In this document: one piece after another, positions 44,643 through 53,139 of the stretch
Layout: every line of letters starts with the position of its first letter
Numbering within the stretch: the first letter of the stretch is position 1
From: Polyangium spumosum
GTDB taxonomy: Bacteria > Myxococcota_A > Polyangia > Polyangiales > Polyangiaceae
Assembly (NCBI RefSeq): GCF_009649845.1
Contig: NZ_WJIE01000003.1
Location: 186,001 to 250,000 of the forward strand
Reading direction: 5' to 3'
Length of the DNA stretch: 64,000 bases
The notes under the pieces: model-generated
The model's input: only the letters and a program-made list of their open reading frames with translations
The model's database searches: none
Told to the model about the DNA's origin: nothing
Position numbers and translations under genes: made by a program

Positions 44643-46504
44643 GCGGTCGTCCGGTCGCGGATCTGCGCGAAGAGGCGCGGATGGCGAACGCGCGGGGCGA
44701 CCTCGGGCGCGCCAGGCACGCGCTCGTGGCGGCGCTCGGTCAGACGATCGCGCGCGAGGAGGAGTACGCCGCCGCGGTGCGTGACCTGCGCGAGGTGCTC
44801 GTCGCGATCGGCGACATGCGCGGCGCGCTCACGCTCGACTGGTACACGGGCAGCGAGAAGGGGCAACGCGACCTCGTGACGAGCGGGCGCGTGCCGGTGA
44901 TCGATCGCGCGCGCACCTACCTCGCGTGGGCGGATCGCGCCGAGGACGCCTCGCGCAAGCAGGCGCTCTACGCGAAGGCCGCGGACGAGTACGAGTCGGC
45001 GGGCCTCGTGGCGCAGGCGGCGATCGCACGGGAGCGGGGCGGCGATCTGTATCGAGCGCGCGCGCTCTGGTCGCGCCTCTCGCAGATCCTCGGCGCGTCG
45101 GGCGGGGATTTCTACGCGGCGGGGCTCGCGCGCTTCAACCTCGCGCGCACGTCCACGCGCACGGGCGAGCCCGCGGCGGCGCGCGAGGCCGTGGTCGCGG
45201 CGGTGCACCTCCTCGAGGAGGCGGCGGATCGCTACGAGACGATCGGCCAGCGCGAGCGCGCGTTCGACTGCTACCAGGTGCTCATCGCGATCGGCCGGGA
45301 GAGCGGCGAGTTCGAGCACGTGCTCGAGGGCTTCGTGAACGTGATCCGCATCCTGCGCGAGGATCACCTCCGGTACTACGCGCTGCAGTCGTACGAGGAG
45401 GCGCTCTCCGCGGCCGAGAAGCAGAAGGAGGTCTCGGCCGCGGCCACGCTCGCGCGCGAGATGAGCGCCTACGCGCGCAAGGAGGGTCTGCCGGCCGTGG
45501 CGAACTTCGGCACGCTGGCGCAGGCGCGGCTCTGGCAGGAGGTGGCCGAGGCGTCGAACGCGCGCGGCGCGCCGCCGTCGATCGCGGAGAACGCGCTGCT
45601 CGCGGCGGTGATCGCGCTCGGCGAGGCGGGGCAATACGGCAAGGTCGGCGCGGTGTACGACAAGCTCGCCGCGCTCGACCTGGAGGAGGCGCGGCGCAAG
45701 CACTACACGAACGCGCGCAAGCGGTACACCGAAGCGCAGGACCTCCGCATCGAGAGCCAGCCCTTGCCCGCGCACCTGCGCCACGAGGTCGGCTTCCCCG
45801 AGGTCTGGCACGTCGACCTCGTCGAGTGGGAGCAACGAGGCAGCGCGAGCCAGGCCGCGGGCGACGTCGTGCTCGATCCTTCCGCGTGGTCGGAGGTCAC
45901 GCGCAGGCGCGCCATGCTCGCGCGGCTCACGGCGCTCGCGATCGAGGCCGAGGAGGAGGCTTCGCCGGGACGCACGGCGCAGAGCGGGCTCTACGTCACG
46001 CTCGCCGAGCAGCTCGCGCTGGTCGAGCTCTACACGATCCTCTCGCCGCTCGAGCACCTCTTCCGCAGGCCCGAGCGCGAGGTGCGGATCGCCGTGGTCC
46101 GCGCGCTCTCGCGGTTCCTGTACAAGCGCACGTTCATCACGCTGCGCGAGGCGCTCGTCGATGGTGACGGCGGCGTGATCCAGGAGGCGGCCAAGGCCCT
46201 CGAAGAGCTGCGCTTCCCGCACGCCTTCGATCCGCTCGCGCGTATCTACCGCGAGTCGCAGAGCTCCACGGTGCGCGCCTCCGCGGTGAAGGCGCTCGCG
46301 CGGATCGACACGCTCGAGGCGGCCGAGATGCTCCTCAGCGTCATCGAGCACGACGGCCGCGAGGAGCGTCAGGCGGCGCTCGAAGCCTTGAAAAGGGCGC
46401 GCGGCGCGAAGTTCGTCGACGTCGCAAAGTCGGCCCTGCCAGGGCTCTCGGGTGCGGCGCAATCGGCCGTCCGCGAGGTCCTCCGCAGCCGCGGGATCGG
46501 CTGA
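44639..46504 (+). CDS. TPR/HEAT-repeat protein, unknown
   Basis: 621 residues from a GTG that overlaps the VWA stop (GTGA). About residues 1-400 are TPR-like helical hairpins (Ala/Glu/Arg-rich, with Tyr and Leu at regular points). About 470-620 show three or four HEAT-type repeats (Arg-Ile-Ala-Val-Val-Arg-Ala-Leu, Val-Arg-Ala-Ser-Ala-Val-Lys-Ala-Leu). It is a protein-interaction scaffold by fold; the partner is presumably the VWA protein. Confidence 0.75.
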   Translation: MSGRPVADLREEARMANARGDLGRARHALVAALGQTIAREEEYAAAVRDLREVLVAIGDMRGALTLDWYTGSEKGQRDLVTSGRVPVIDRARTYLAWADRAEDASRKQALYAKAADEYESAGLVAQAAIARERGGDLYRARALWSRLSQILGASGGDFYAAGLARFNLARTSTRTGEPAAAREAVVAAVHLLEEAADRYETIGQRERAFDCYQVLIAIGRESGEFEHVLEGFVNVIRILREDHLRYYALQSYEEALSAAEKQKEVSAAATLAREMSAYARKEGLPAVANFGTLAQARLWQEVAEASNARGAPPSIAENALLAAVIALGEAGQYGKVGAVYDKLAALDLEEARRKHYTNARKRYTEAQDLRIESQPLPAHLRHEVGFPEVWHVDLVEWEQRGSASQAAGDVVLDPSAWSEVTRRRAMLARLTALAIEAEEEASPGRTAQSGLYVTLAEQLALVELYTILSPLEHLFRRPEREVRIAVVRALSRFLYKRTFITLREALVDGDGGVIQEAAKALEELRFPHAFDPLARIYRESQSSTVRASAVKALARIDTLEAAEMLLSVIEHDGREERQAALEALKRARGAKFVDVAKSALPGLSGAAQSAVREVLRSRGIG

Positions 46505-46820
46505 TTTCGCCCTGGAAACAGGCGCTACCGGCCCTTGGATTCCAGTGTACGCGTACCTCTCGTAAGGGAAGTCAGGTCGAGACCGGACACGGGATTCCAA
46601 CTCGTCCCGAGCGATCTGGAGACGAAGATGGCCTATTCATGGACTCGTGGACGGCGCGCTTCGGGGGGAGCGTCTCACTAGGCCGTCCCGGCCCCCGGGA
46701 AGTTGCTGCTCGACAAGGTCGACCTTTCGGCGACTCCCGGTGGCCGGCGTCTTTTGAGGCGCTTCGCCGGGGAGACGGGATCGACGAACGATCAACTCCC
46801 CGGCGAAGCGCGAGGGCCGA
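46505..46820. other. Intergenic region between convergent genes (316 bp)
   Basis: No supported gene; a short open frame near 46639-46878 is Arg/Gly/Ser filler. It contains the strong nested inverted repeat at 46759-46811. Confidence 0.6.
46759..46811. terminator. Perfect 16-bp inverted repeat with an inner hairpin
   Basis: GCGCTTCGCCGGGGAG and its exact complement flank a 21-nt loop that itself holds GATCG-ACGAA-CGATC. It lies 9 bp past the stop of the minus-strand epimerase gene. No T-tract follows on either strand, so a role as a transcription-stop structure is positional inference. Confidence 0.5.
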
Positions 46821-47759
46821 CTACGGCTTCAAGATCGACGCGAGCGCCGGGACGAGCGACGGGTACTGGAACACGTAGCCGAGCTCCTCGGCGCGCCTCG
46901 GCACCACGCGTTGCCCCGTCGTCACGACCATCGCCGCCTCGCGCCCGAGCGCGACCTCGATCGCGACCTTTGGCGTCGTGAACCACGCGGGCCTGCGCAT
47001 CACGTGGCCGATCGCGGAGGCGAGCTCCTTGCTCGTCGCGGGCTCGGGCGACACGACGTTGATCGGGCCACGCGCGCGCGTGTCGTCGAGCGCGAGCAGC
47101 GCGAGGCCCACGACGTCCTCTGCGTGCACCCACGCGATCACCTGCGTGCCCGGCGCGATCGGCCCCCCTGCGAACATCTTGAAGGGCAGGATCATCCTCT
47201 CGAGCGCGCCGCCGCCCTCGCCGAGCACGACGCCGATCCGGAGCATCACCGTGCGCACGCCGAGCGCCTCGGCCTTCGCGGCTTCGGCCTCCCAGCGCTC
47301 GACCACGTCCGCGAGGAACCCGTCGCCGCGGCTTCCGCGCTCGTCGAGCGCCTCGTCGGGCGACCGCGGGCCGTAGTACCCGACGGCGGACGCGCACACG
47401 AAGACCTCGGGCTTCTTCTCGGCGCGGCGGATGCCTTCCACGACGAGGCGGGTCGACTCGACGCGGCTCGCGACGATCACGCGGCGCGACTCGTCCGTCC
47501 AGCGTTGCGCCACGTTCTCGCCGGCGAGGTGCACGACGGCCGAGGCGCGCCCGATCTCGTCGAGCCAGGGCCCCTCGTGCGCGGGGTCCCACGCGGCGGC
47601 GGTCGCGCCCCGGGGCAGCTTGCTCTGCGCGCGGCTCGGATCACGCGTGAGCACTGTCACGCGGTCCCCGCGCCCGAGGAGCGCCTCCGTGAGGCGCCGC
47701 CCGATGAACCCGGTGCCACCCGTCAACAGGACCGTCTTCACCACGGCGCTCTTTACCAT
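46821..47759 (-). CDS. TIGR01777-type epimerase (extended SDR, YfcH-like)
   Basis: 312 residues. The N-terminal Rossmann motif Leu-Leu-Thr-Gly-Gly-Thr-Gly-Phe-Ile-Gly is followed by an extended-SDR core. Ala-Ser-Ala-Val-Gly-Tyr-Tyr-Gly holds the Tyr, and a C-terminal DUF1731-like tail is present (Arg-Ala-Glu-Glu-Leu-Gly-Tyr). It binds NAD(P); the substrate of the family is unknown. Cytosolic. A perfect 12-bp palindrome covers its start codon, 17 bp from the divergent reductase gene. Confidence 0.88.
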   Translation of the reverse strand: MVKSAVVKTVLLTGGTGFIGRRLTEALLGRGDRVTVLTRDPSRAQSKLPRGATAAAWDPAHEGPWLDEIGRASAVVHLAGENVAQRWTDESRRVIVASRVESTRLVVEGIRRAEKKPEVFVCASAVGYYGPRSPDEALDERGSRGDGFLADVVERWEAEAAKAEALGVRTVMLRIGVVLGEGGGALERMILPFKMFAGGPIAPGTQVIAWVHAEDVVGLALLALDDTRARGPINVVSPEPATSKELASAIGHVMRRPAWFTTPKVAIEVALGREAAMVVTTGQRVVPRRAEELGYVFQYPSLVPALASILKP

Positions 47760-47776
47760 GGTAAGAGGCTACGGAC

Positions 47777-48868
47777 ATGGAACTCGAGGTCTTCCGCAAG
47801 CTCCCGCTCGGCGGCACCGATCGCCGCTCCATCGTCCAAGCGCTGGCCCAGGACGGCCTTCGTGTCGCGCGCGAGCTGCTCGCCGCGCAGCGCGCCGAGC
47901 TCAGGCCGCGCGGCGCGGGCCTCGCGAAGGACACGGCCGTCGTCATCCTCGGCGGCTCGAACGGGCTCACGCGCGCGCTCGCGGTGCAGCTCCTCTTCGG
48001 CGAACGGGCGGCCGTCTTCGGCGTGCACTACGACAGCGAGAAGATGCAGATCGGCGGCCACCACGTCGCGGCGATCGTGGAGGCGGCGGAGGCCGAGGGG
48101 CTCACGGCGCGGTTCTGGAACGCGGACGCGACGAAGCCCGAGACGGTGGAGGAGGTCGTCGCGGCGCTCCGCGGCCGGTACCGCGCCGTGCACCTCGTCA
48201 ACGGCATCGCGGCGGGCGCGACGAAGCGGTACGCCGAGCACGGCCCGACGAACGTGAAGGACATCGACGTCGCGTTCGACCCGATCCTTCAGGTCCCGGA
48301 TTTCAGCCGACCGGAGAACATCCGGCGCGTGGGGCTCGTGGAGGTCGAGGTCGCGACGGACACGGACATCGAGCGGACGAACCGGTTCATGGGCACGTCG
48401 TCCTTGCTCTGGGCCGAGCCGCTCGCCGCGGCGGGCCTCGTCGCGCGGGGCGAGAGCGTGGTCGCGTTCTGCGATTACGACTTCGAGCCCGACGACCCGG
48501 TTTATGCGATGGGCCCGCTCGCGGGGGCGAAGAAGCTCCAGCGCCAGACGATGCAAGAGATTCACGACCGGTTCGGGGCGCGGACGGTGCGGCTCTGTTA
48601 TCCGGCGGTGGCGACGACGGCGCTCGGCGCGATCCCGGGCGGGCTGCTCATGTACGGGCTCTCGGCGCAGATCCTCGAGGAGCGTGGGCAATACCAGGAC
48701 GTCCTCGAGCTCGGGGCGGCGACGGCGCCGATCTTCGCGCCGGGCTTCCAGGGCTCGATCTTGCGCCTCGACGAGGCCTATCAGGCGGCATTGCCGGAGT
48801 TCCACCGGCGCAAGGACGCGCTCTCGCCGACGAACCTGCGCGACGCGTTCACGAAGCTGTATCGATGA
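47777..48868 (+). CDS. NAD(P)-binding reductase, FabV/SDR-like
   Basis: 363 residues. A nucleotide-binding Ile-Leu-Gly-Gly-Ser-Asn-Gly-Leu-Thr is followed by a loop (Ser-Glu-Lys-Met-Gln-Ile-Gly-Gly) and a core resembling the long trans-2-enoyl reductase FabV, with a Tyr-x-Met-Gly-Pro segment near residue 240. By similarity it would reduce an enoyl or keto acyl chain. The neighbouring acyl desaturase supports a lipid role. The exact reaction is uncertain. Its 3' end overlaps the convergent desaturase by 20 bp. Confidence 0.6.
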   Translation: MELEVFRKLPLGGTDRRSIVQALAQDGLRVARELLAAQRAELRPRGAGLAKDTAVVILGGSNGLTRALAVQLLFGERAAVFGVHYDSEKMQIGGHHVAAIVEAAEAEGLTARFWNADATKPETVEEVVAALRGRYRAVHLVNGIAAGATKRYAEHGPTNVKDIDVAFDPILQVPDFSRPENIRRVGLVEVEVATDTDIERTNRFMGTSSLLWAEPLAAAGLVARGESVVAFCDYDFEPDDPVYAMGPLAGAKKLQRQTMQEIHDRFGARTVRLCYPAVATTALGAIPGGLLMYGLSAQILEERGQYQDVLELGAATAPIFAPGFQGSILRLDEAYQAALPEFHRRKDALSPTNLRDAFTKLYR

Positions 48869-49736
48869 TGGCCGACGCTGCCGGAGCCGGCTCGTAGCGG
48901 CCGACCTGGGGGTGCGCGCCGAGGTCGATGACCTTCAGGAAGGCGAGCAGCCGGATCACGGGCCACGTGGGATCGAGCTCCCAGGCGCGCACGGCGAAGT
49001 TCGGGGCCTGGCCGAACCTGTGGTGGTTGTTCTGGAAGAGCTCGCCCATCGTCAGGAAGTCGAAGGGCAGCGTATTGCGCGAGTCGTCCTTGATATCGAA
49101 ATTCCGATAACCATACCGGTGACCGCACCAGTTCACGATGGCGCCGTGGACGACGCCCATCAAGAAATGCGCGGGCAGGAGCAGGAACTGCCACCAGGCG
49201 GTCGCGAACACGAGATAAAAGGCCACGTACGCCGCTCCCCAGGCGATCCGGGCGGGCCAGTCGCCGCCGAGACGATCGACGAGCTCCCACTCGGGATAAC
49301 CGCCGTCGAACTTCGGCTCGGGCGTCTCGATGCGATAGGCGATGTCGTGATAACGCTTCTTCGTCCCCCACATCATCGCAAAAGGATTGCCGGTGTGGCG
49401 CGGCGAATGCGGGTCGCGCTCGGTGTCGCTGTAGGCGTGGTGGTGCCTGTGCAGGATCGCGTAGGCCCGCGGGACGAGGAACGAGGAGCCCTGGGAGACG
49501 AACGTGAGCAGGTAAAAGAAGCGCTCCCAGCCCTTGCTCATCGTGAACATGCGGTGGGAGGCATAGCGGTGAAGGAAAAACGTCTGGCAAAATATGGAGA
49601 GCATCCAGTGCCCGACGAAGAACAACACGATTGCCATCCCCTGGTCGTAGGCGAGGTCGGGTGCGCGCACCGTCACGGGAGGGTCATCTTTCGGTCTGAC
49701 CGTGAACCGCGCCCGGGTGGGAAGCGTGGAAACCAC
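48849..49736 (-). CDS. Acyl-CoA (fatty acid) desaturase
   Basis: 295 residues from a GTG at 49736. The three histidine boxes of membrane di-iron desaturases are present: His-Arg-Tyr-Ala-Ser-His at 56-61, His-Arg-His-His-His at 96-100, and Asn-Asn-His-His-Arg-Phe towards the C-terminus, with two pairs of membrane helices. It introduces a double bond in acyl chains using O2. It is convergent with the FabV/SDR-like gene; the two may tune membrane lipids. Confidence 0.9.
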   Translation of the reverse strand: MVSTLPTRARFTVRPKDDPPVTVRAPDLAYDQGMAIVLFFVGHWMLSIFCQTFFLHRYASHRMFTMSKGWERFFYLLTFVSQGSSFLVPRAYAILHRHHHAYSDTERDPHSPRHTGNPFAMMWGTKKRYHDIAYRIETPEPKFDGGYPEWELVDRLGGDWPARIAWGAAYVAFYLVFATAWWQFLLLPAHFLMGVVHGAIVNWCGHRYGYRNFDIKDDSRNTLPFDFLTMGELFQNNHHRFGQAPNFAVRAWELDPTWPVIRLLAFLKVIDLGAHPQVGRYEPAPAASAIIDTAS

Positions 49737-49987
49737 CTCACGTGCCGCGCGCCTTTTCGCGCGGGGGCTTGAATGCGCGCCTGGCTCTGCCGTCCAAGCC
49801 CTTTGGCCGAGCGCCGATCGGGGACCCGAGCCCGTTCGCGCGTGAGGCTCGCCTTTTGGCTTGCTTGCGTCCGAAACCTCGCTCGGCTCCGTCGTGGTCC
49901 CATGCCCCCTGGTTGGCCCCGACGGAGAGCTCTGCTAGCCTCGGCACGTCCTTGTCGAACTCGGGTGTGTACCTGGGAGGAACTCGA

Positions 49988-50443
49988 ATGAAGATGCGAT
50001 TCTTTGCGATGCTTGGTGCAGTGGCTTGTTTTGCGTTGCCCGCCTGCGTGATCGTCGATGGCAACCCCGGCAGCGGCGGCGCCGGCGGTGACGGCGGCGC
50101 GGGTCCGGGCGTCGGCGGCGCCGGCGGCACGGGCGGCATGGGCGGCGCGGGCGGCATGGGTGGCGCGGGTGGCGCGGGCGGCGGCATGACGGTGTGCACC
50201 GAGTCCTGCGCCGAGGCCACCACGGACACGACGCTCTCCTTCTGCGACACGGCCGATGGCAAGACCGCGTCCGAGCTCTTCAGCGCGCAGCTCGCCTGCG
50301 TCTGCGCGTCGATGGGCACCTGCGAGGCCGTCTGCGCCGAGAGCTACTGCAAGGATCAGGCGCCGAGCGCCGACTGCCTTGCCTGCATGCAGGATCCGGC
50401 GCAGTGCGGCCCCGCCGTCAGCGCCTGCGCGAACGACGCCTGA
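49988..50443 (+). CDS. Gly-rich lipoprotein with Cys-rich C-terminus
   Basis: 151 residues from the ATG at 49988, with GGAGG six bases upstream. The signal peptide ends Phe-Ala-Leu-Pro-Ala-Cys (lipobox). Residues of about 28-66 are Gly-Gly-Ala/Met-Gly repeats, a flexible linker common in Polyangiales lipoproteins. The last 85 residues hold about a dozen cysteines. Surface role inferred. A strong terminator follows. Confidence 0.8.
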   Translation: MKMRFFAMLGAVACFALPACVIVDGNPGSGGAGGDGGAGPGVGGAGGTGGMGGAGGMGGAGGAGGGMTVCTESCAEATTDTTLSFCDTADGKTASELFSAQLACVCASMGTCEAVCAESYCKDQAPSADCLACMQDPAQCGPAVSACANDA

Positions 50444-50466
50444 TCGGCCACACATCCCCCCATCGC

Positions 50467-50508
50467 GCGAGCGGCCTGCCGGTCTTCCGGGGCCGCTCGC
50501 GGCTTTTT
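50467..50508 (+). terminator. Rho-independent terminator
   Basis: GCGAGCGGCC pairs with GGCCGCTCGC around an inner CCGG/CCGG stem and a TCTT loop, followed by GGCTTTTT. It lies 24 bp past the lipoprotein stop and is the clearest intrinsic terminator in the window. Confidence 0.85.
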
Positions 50509-50553
50509 GTGTGGTCACGACGCCGCCCCGAAGGCGTGCTAACGAGCCGCCCC

Positions 50554-51327
50554 GTGAAGGCCATCATCATCGGCGCGGGCCGCGGCAGCCGCCTCCGCCA
50601 CCTGACCGAAGAGATCCCGAAGACCCTGGTCCCCGTCCTGGGACGCCCGATGCTCGACGGCATCCTCGAGGCGCTCGCCGCCGGCGGCTTCTCCCGCGAG
50701 GACATCATCTTCATCTGCGGCTACAAGGCCGAGGTCATCCAGGCGCGTTACCCCGACCTCACCTACATCGAGAACACGCGCTGGGAGCACAACAACATCC
50801 TCGCCTCGCTCCTCTGCGCCCGCGAGCACCTCGCCGAGGGCTTCGTCTCCACGTACGCGGACATCGTCTACCGCCCCCAGATCGTCGCCGACCTGGTGCG
50901 CGCGCCCTGGGACATCACGCTCGCCTGCGACACGGACTGGCGAAGGCGCTACCAGGGCCGCTCGCAGCACCCGGAGACCGACGCGGAGAAGATGCGCGCC
51001 GAGGACAGGCGGGTCGTGGAGCTGTCGCGGCGGATCGACTCGGAGCGAGCGGCAGGGGAGTTCATCGGCGTGATGAAGCTGTCCGCCGAAGGAGCGCAGC
51101 GGTTCGTGCGCGCCCACGACGAGGCGAAGGCTGCGCACCCGGAGGGCGTGTTCCGCGAGGGACGCACGTTCGAGAAGGCGTACTTGATCGACCTGCTCCA
51201 GCACATGCTCGAGCGGGGCGAGGTGATGCACCGCGTGGACACCCACGGCGGGTACATGGAGATCGACACCGTCGAGGACGCTTCGCTCGCCGAGTCCTGG
51301 TGGGCCGGAGGCCACCCGGCGAGCTGA
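50554..51327 (+). CDS. Sugar/choline-phosphate nucleotidyltransferase
   Basis: 257 residues from a GTG at 50554. Gly-Ala-Gly-Arg-Gly-Ser-Arg-Leu, then Pro-Lys-Thr-Leu-Val-Pro-Val, is the nucleotide-binding signature of NTP transferases (CTP or UTP:phosphate-group donor). Asp in Thr-Tyr-Ala-Asp-Ile-Val-Tyr and a C-terminal Glu-Ile-Asp-Thr-Val-Glu-Asp fit the metal-binding acids. The family activates a phosphorylated sugar or phosphocholine for surface polymers. Substrate unassigned. Confidence 0.85.
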   Translation: MKAIIIGAGRGSRLRHLTEEIPKTLVPVLGRPMLDGILEALAAGGFSREDIIFICGYKAEVIQARYPDLTYIENTRWEHNNILASLLCAREHLAEGFVSTYADIVYRPQIVADLVRAPWDITLACDTDWRRRYQGRSQHPETDAEKMRAEDRRVVELSRRIDSERAAGEFIGVMKLSAEGAQRFVRAHDEAKAAHPEGVFREGRTFEKAYLIDLLQHMLERGEVMHRVDTHGGYMEIDTVEDASLAESWWAGGHPAS

Positions 51328-51392
51328 AATCGCGGGCGGCGGGAACTCCTTTCGCCCTCGGGTTACGCTTGGGGGACGAAGGAGGCGCGGGC

Positions 51393-52115
51393 ATGCGACG
51401 AGCTTGGGCCGAGGGGATCGGTACGTTCATCGTGGTCTTCGCGGGCTGCGGCGCGGCGGCGGTGGGAGGGGCGGCGCTCGGGACGATCGGGATCGCGTTC
51501 GCGTTCGGGATCGCCTTCGCCGCGGCGGCGCTCGCGCTCGGGCCCTCGAGCGGGGCGCACCTGAACCCGGCCGTGACGGTGGCGGCCGCGCTCGCCGGGC
51601 GGCTGCCGGCGCGCGAGGTGTTGCCGTACATCGCGGCGCAGATCGCCGGTGCGACCGCGGGTGTTGGGCTCGCCGTGACGATCGCGCGAGGCAGGCCGGG
51701 CGGGGCGCCTCTCGTCCTCGAGGCGCTCGCCGGTGGATTCGGCCGCCACTCGCCGGGGTTTTACGGAGCGAACGCCGCGCTCGCCGTGGAGATCGGGCTC
51801 TCGGCGATCCTCGCGTTCGTGCTGCTCGGGTCGACGTCACGCGCGCGCCCGGCGGCGCAGAACACGCTCACAGCGCTCGCGGGTGGGCTCGGCGTCACGC
51901 TCGTGCACCTCGTGGGCATGCCCGTGACGGGTCTACCCGCGCATCCGGCGCGCGCGATCGGCGCGGCGTTTTGTGCGGGCGGCGTCGCGCTCGATCAGCT
52001 CTGGGTGTTCGTGCTCGGCCCGATCCTCGGCGGCGCGATCGCGGCGATGGCGCTGCGCGTGTCGTTTGCGCCCGAGAGGTCCGTGCTCGAAGAGAAACGA
52101 GCTCAACCGAGCTGA
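51393..52115 (+). CDS. MIP/aquaporin-family channel with altered second NPA box
   Basis: 240 residues, six helices. The first half has the canonical His-Leu-Asn58-Pro-Ala-Val. The second half has His184-Pro-Ala-Arg187 where Asn-Pro-Ala-Arg is expected, so one pore-lining Asn is replaced by His while the selectivity Arg is kept. The fold and length fit a water or glycerol channel. The His could alter proton exclusion or solute choice. The gene end overlaps the convergent ion-channel gene by 13 bp. Confidence 0.85.
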   Translation: MRRAWAEGIGTFIVVFAGCGAAAVGGAALGTIGIAFAFGIAFAAAALALGPSSGAHLNPAVTVAAALAGRLPAREVLPYIAAQIAGATAGVGLAVTIARGRPGGAPLVLEALAGGFGRHSPGFYGANAALAVEIGLSAILAFVLLGSTSRARPAAQNTLTALAGGLGVTLVHLVGMPVTGLPAHPARAIGAAFCAGGVALDQLWVFVLGPILGGAIAAMALRVSFAPERSVLEEKRAQPS

Positions 52116-53071
52116 AAACGGACGGCCGGCAGATCGACGGCGGCCGTGTCGACGACGAGCGTGTCGCCCGCGTGGACGACGTCACGCGGTCGCACGGGGG
52201 AGAAGCTCTCGTCGGGGTGCTTGCGGCGGCTCACGATGCGACAAGGCAAGCGCTCTTCGAGGTCCATCACCGTCGCCTCGGCGCGTGACGCGGACACCGT
52301 GACTTCGGCCGTCACGCGCACGACGTCGTCGAGCCGGTACGCGGCGCGCACGCCCTCGTACGTCGCCTGGATCGCGATGAGCGGCGCGGAGAGCGCGCTC
52401 GTCGAGAACGACTGATCGAGCCCGAGCGCGCCGCCGACCTTGCCCGCGAGCCTCTGATCGAACATGCGCATCACCACGCGCACGTTCGGGTTCATGCGCT
52501 TCGCGTCGAGCGCGATCTCGAGGTTCGCGAGGTCGTCGCTCGTCGCGCACACGACGGCCTTCGCGCGCTTGGCGCCGACCTTCACGAGCAGCTCGTCGCG
52601 GCGCGCGTCGCCGATGTGCACGGGGATCCCCTTCTCGCGCACCGCTTCGAGGAAGCCCTTCGTGTCGTTCTGCTCGATCGCCACCACGTCCTCGCCGAGG
52701 CGGCAGAGCTCCTCGATCACGCGGTAGCCCACGTGCCCCACGCCGCACACCACGACGTGCCCGCTCATCATGTCGGTCATGATCGAGGTCCACACCTCTC
52801 TTCGCGTCGCCAGGTCGAAGAGCGACGCGCCGATCTTGAAGACGCCCTGCGCGAGCAGGAAGAGGCCCGCGAGCGGGGTCAACCAGAAGACGGCGCGCGC
52901 GACGGGCGTGTGAGGGAAAGGCTCGGTCGGCTCGAAGACGAGCAACGTCCAGAGCGACCAGACGGTCTCGGTGAAGTCGGGCAACACCTCGCCGCCGCGC
53001 CGGAGATCCCAGCGCAGCACGAGCGTGGCGACGATGAGGTAGAGGGCCGCGTAGAGGAGCGGAGGTCCCAT
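52103..53071 (-). CDS. TrkA-N (RCK) domain ion-channel-like protein
   Basis: 322 residues from the ATG at 53071. The N-terminal 90 residues hold two membrane helices. About 100-230 is an NAD-binding RCK/TrkA-N domain (His-Val-Val-Val-Cys-Gly-Val-Gly-His-Val-Gly), then a TrkA-C-like end. The loop between the helices has no Gly-Tyr-Gly/Gly-Phe-Gly selectivity filter, so K+ selectivity is doubtful. The frame remains open and basic for about 24 residues upstream without an ATG/GTG/TTG; a CTG at 53143, overlapping the EF-G-like stop (CTGA), could be the real start. Confidence 0.78.
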   Translation of the reverse strand: MGPPLLYAALYLIVATLVLRWDLRRGGEVLPDFTETVWSLWTLLVFEPTEPFPHTPVARAVFWLTPLAGLFLLAQGVFKIGASLFDLATRREVWTSIMTDMMSGHVVVCGVGHVGYRVIEELCRLGEDVVAIEQNDTKGFLEAVREKGIPVHIGDARRDELLVKVGAKRAKAVVCATSDDLANLEIALDAKRMNPNVRVVMRMFDQRLAGKVGGALGLDQSFSTSALSAPLIAIQATYEGVRAAYRLDDVVRVTAEVTVSASRAEATVMDLEERLPCRIVSRRKHPDESFSPVRPRDVVHAGDTLVVDTAAVDLPAVRFQLG

Positions 53072-53139
53072 GCGCCGCAGGACGTAACCTGCGGCGGCGA
53101 CGCGGAACCGGAGCGCGCGGAAGCGACGGCGCTTCGAGA

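Noticed and set aside
46639-46878. 79-codon plus-strand frame in the gap after the HEAT gene
   Set aside because: It has no ribosome site, runs through the inverted repeat and overlaps the epimerase gene; composition is filler.
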